64,000 nt of DNA from Solicola gregarius (GTDB taxonomy: Bacteria > Actinomycetota > Actinomycetes > Propionibacteriales > Nocardioidaceae), in NCBI RefSeq assembly GCF_025790165.1, contig NZ_CP094970.1, positions 2,914,001 to 2,978,000 on the forward strand. The letters run 5' to 3'. Numbering within the stretch: position 1 is the stretch's first letter; each line of letters starts with the position of its first letter. The position numbers were made by a program, and so were the translations under genes. This document shows, piece by piece, positions 63,564 to 64,000 of this stretch. A model generated the notes under the pieces. The model was not told the DNA's origin. It saw only the letters and a list, made by a program, of their open reading frames with translations, and did not search any database.

Positions 63564-64000
63564 TCAGCCGACGACGGCGTCGACCGCCTCGCCCCAGAGG
63601 CCGGCGGCCTCGTCGACGTTCGCGGTCTCGACCACGAGCGCCGGGATGAACCGGACGACCTGACCCCAGGCGCCGCAGGTGAGCAGCAGCAGTCCGCGCT
63701 TGGCGGCCTCCTGCTGCGCGGCCGCAGCGGTCGCGCCGTCGGGGTTGCCGTCGGCGTCACGGAACTCGTTGCCGAGCATCAGCCCGAGCCCGCGTACGTC
63801 GGTGATCTGGTCGTGCTTGGCCGCGACCGCGGACAGCGCCGAGCGCAGCTCGTCGCCGCGGTCGGCGGCGTTCTGCACGAGCTTCTCCTCCTCGATCACG
63901 TCGAGGGTGGCGAGGGCGGCGGCGCAGGCGACGGCGTTCGCGCCGTACGTGCCGCCCTGCGAGCCCGGCCACGCCTTCGCCATCAGCTCCGGAGACGCCG
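63564..64000 (-). CDS. gabT: Class III aminotransferase, 4-aminobutyrate aminotransferase type (3' part only)
   Basis: The window ends inside the gene; about 145 C-terminal residues are visible, including VSGELMAKAWPGSQGGTYGAN and ACAAALATLDVIEEE, typical of GABA/acetylornithine-type class III enzymes just after the PLP lysine. The family end GLWGEAVDAVVG is intact. The upstream part and the catalytic lysine lie outside the window, so the substrate assignment is tentative. Confidence 0.75.
   Translation of the reverse strand, partial: ASPELMAKAWPGSQGGTYGANAVACAAALATLDVIEEEKLVQNAADRGDELRSALSAVAAKHDQITDVRGLGLMLGNEFRDADGNPDGATAAAAQQEAAKRGLLLLTCGAWGQVVRFIPALVVETANVDEAAGLWGEAVDAVVG

Overview
The window is a stretch of actinobacterial chromosome with high G+C (about two thirds by eye), GTG and TTG starts, ATGA/GTGA/TGATG gene overlaps and the order rpmG-hadA-hadB-murB ... 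tRNA-Trp-secE-nusG-rplK-rplA. A Propionibacteriales/Nocardioidaceae-type organism is my inference from gene order and protein style; no database was consulted. The hexamer CGTACG is strikingly over-used throughout.

Layout: 0.1-3.7 kb rpmG, hadAB, murB and a secreted ASST-like lipoprotein; 3.8-7.2 kb a divergent MarR/AhpD pair with visible operators, then an adenosine deaminase family gene and a class I aminotransferase on the minus strand; 7.4-10.1 kb tRNA-Trp, secE, nusG, rplK, rplA; 10.2-11.4 kb an LppX-like lipoprotein and a small membrane protein; 11.4-12.6 kb a DUF559-type nuclease gene between two hairpins; 12.6-13.9 kb rplJ (apparent frameshift) and rplL; 14.2-25.3 kb a complete mce lipid-import operon (ATPase, two permeases, MceA-F, two accessory proteins) lying between rplL and rpoB; 25.7-33.0 kb rpoB and rpoC; 33.2-38.2 kb an accessory block (secreted phosphoesterase, acyltransferase, Nudix, a large lipoprotein split by a homopolymer frameshift); 38.5-41.3 kb a fused FAD/Fe-S 2-hydroxyacid dehydrogenase; 41.5-45.8 kb the str operon (rpsL, rpsG, fusA, tuf); 45.9-47.0 kb a second DUF559-type nuclease gene between two hairpins; 47.1-48.6 kb a SigE-family sigma factor with a META-domain membrane protein; 49.1-61.8 kb the S10-spc-secY-adk-map cluster; 62.1-64.0 kb an MHS-type MFS transporter and the 3' part of a gabT-like aminotransferase that leaves the window.

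Most of the window is ordinary translation, transcription and secretion machinery in few long operons, so the unusual material stands out between operons. The most striking is a repeated cassette: hairpin, about 66-bp leader, DUF559-type nuclease gene, hairpin. It occurs twice, 33 kb apart and on opposite strands. The two hairpin families differ and the proteins are only distantly alike, yet the leaders share the 14-mer CAGATTGGGCTGTG, a GTGGATA motif like a DnaA box, TCGAGTT and CATTG in the same order. Solo copies of the first hairpin family sit at other gene ends nearby.

Other points are a one-base frameshift in essential rplJ, a second frameshift at a G7 run in a lipoprotein gene, a 26-codon ORF behind rpsQ that repeats the S17 C-terminal tail inside a potential pseudoknot, and a composition break inside the mce operon.
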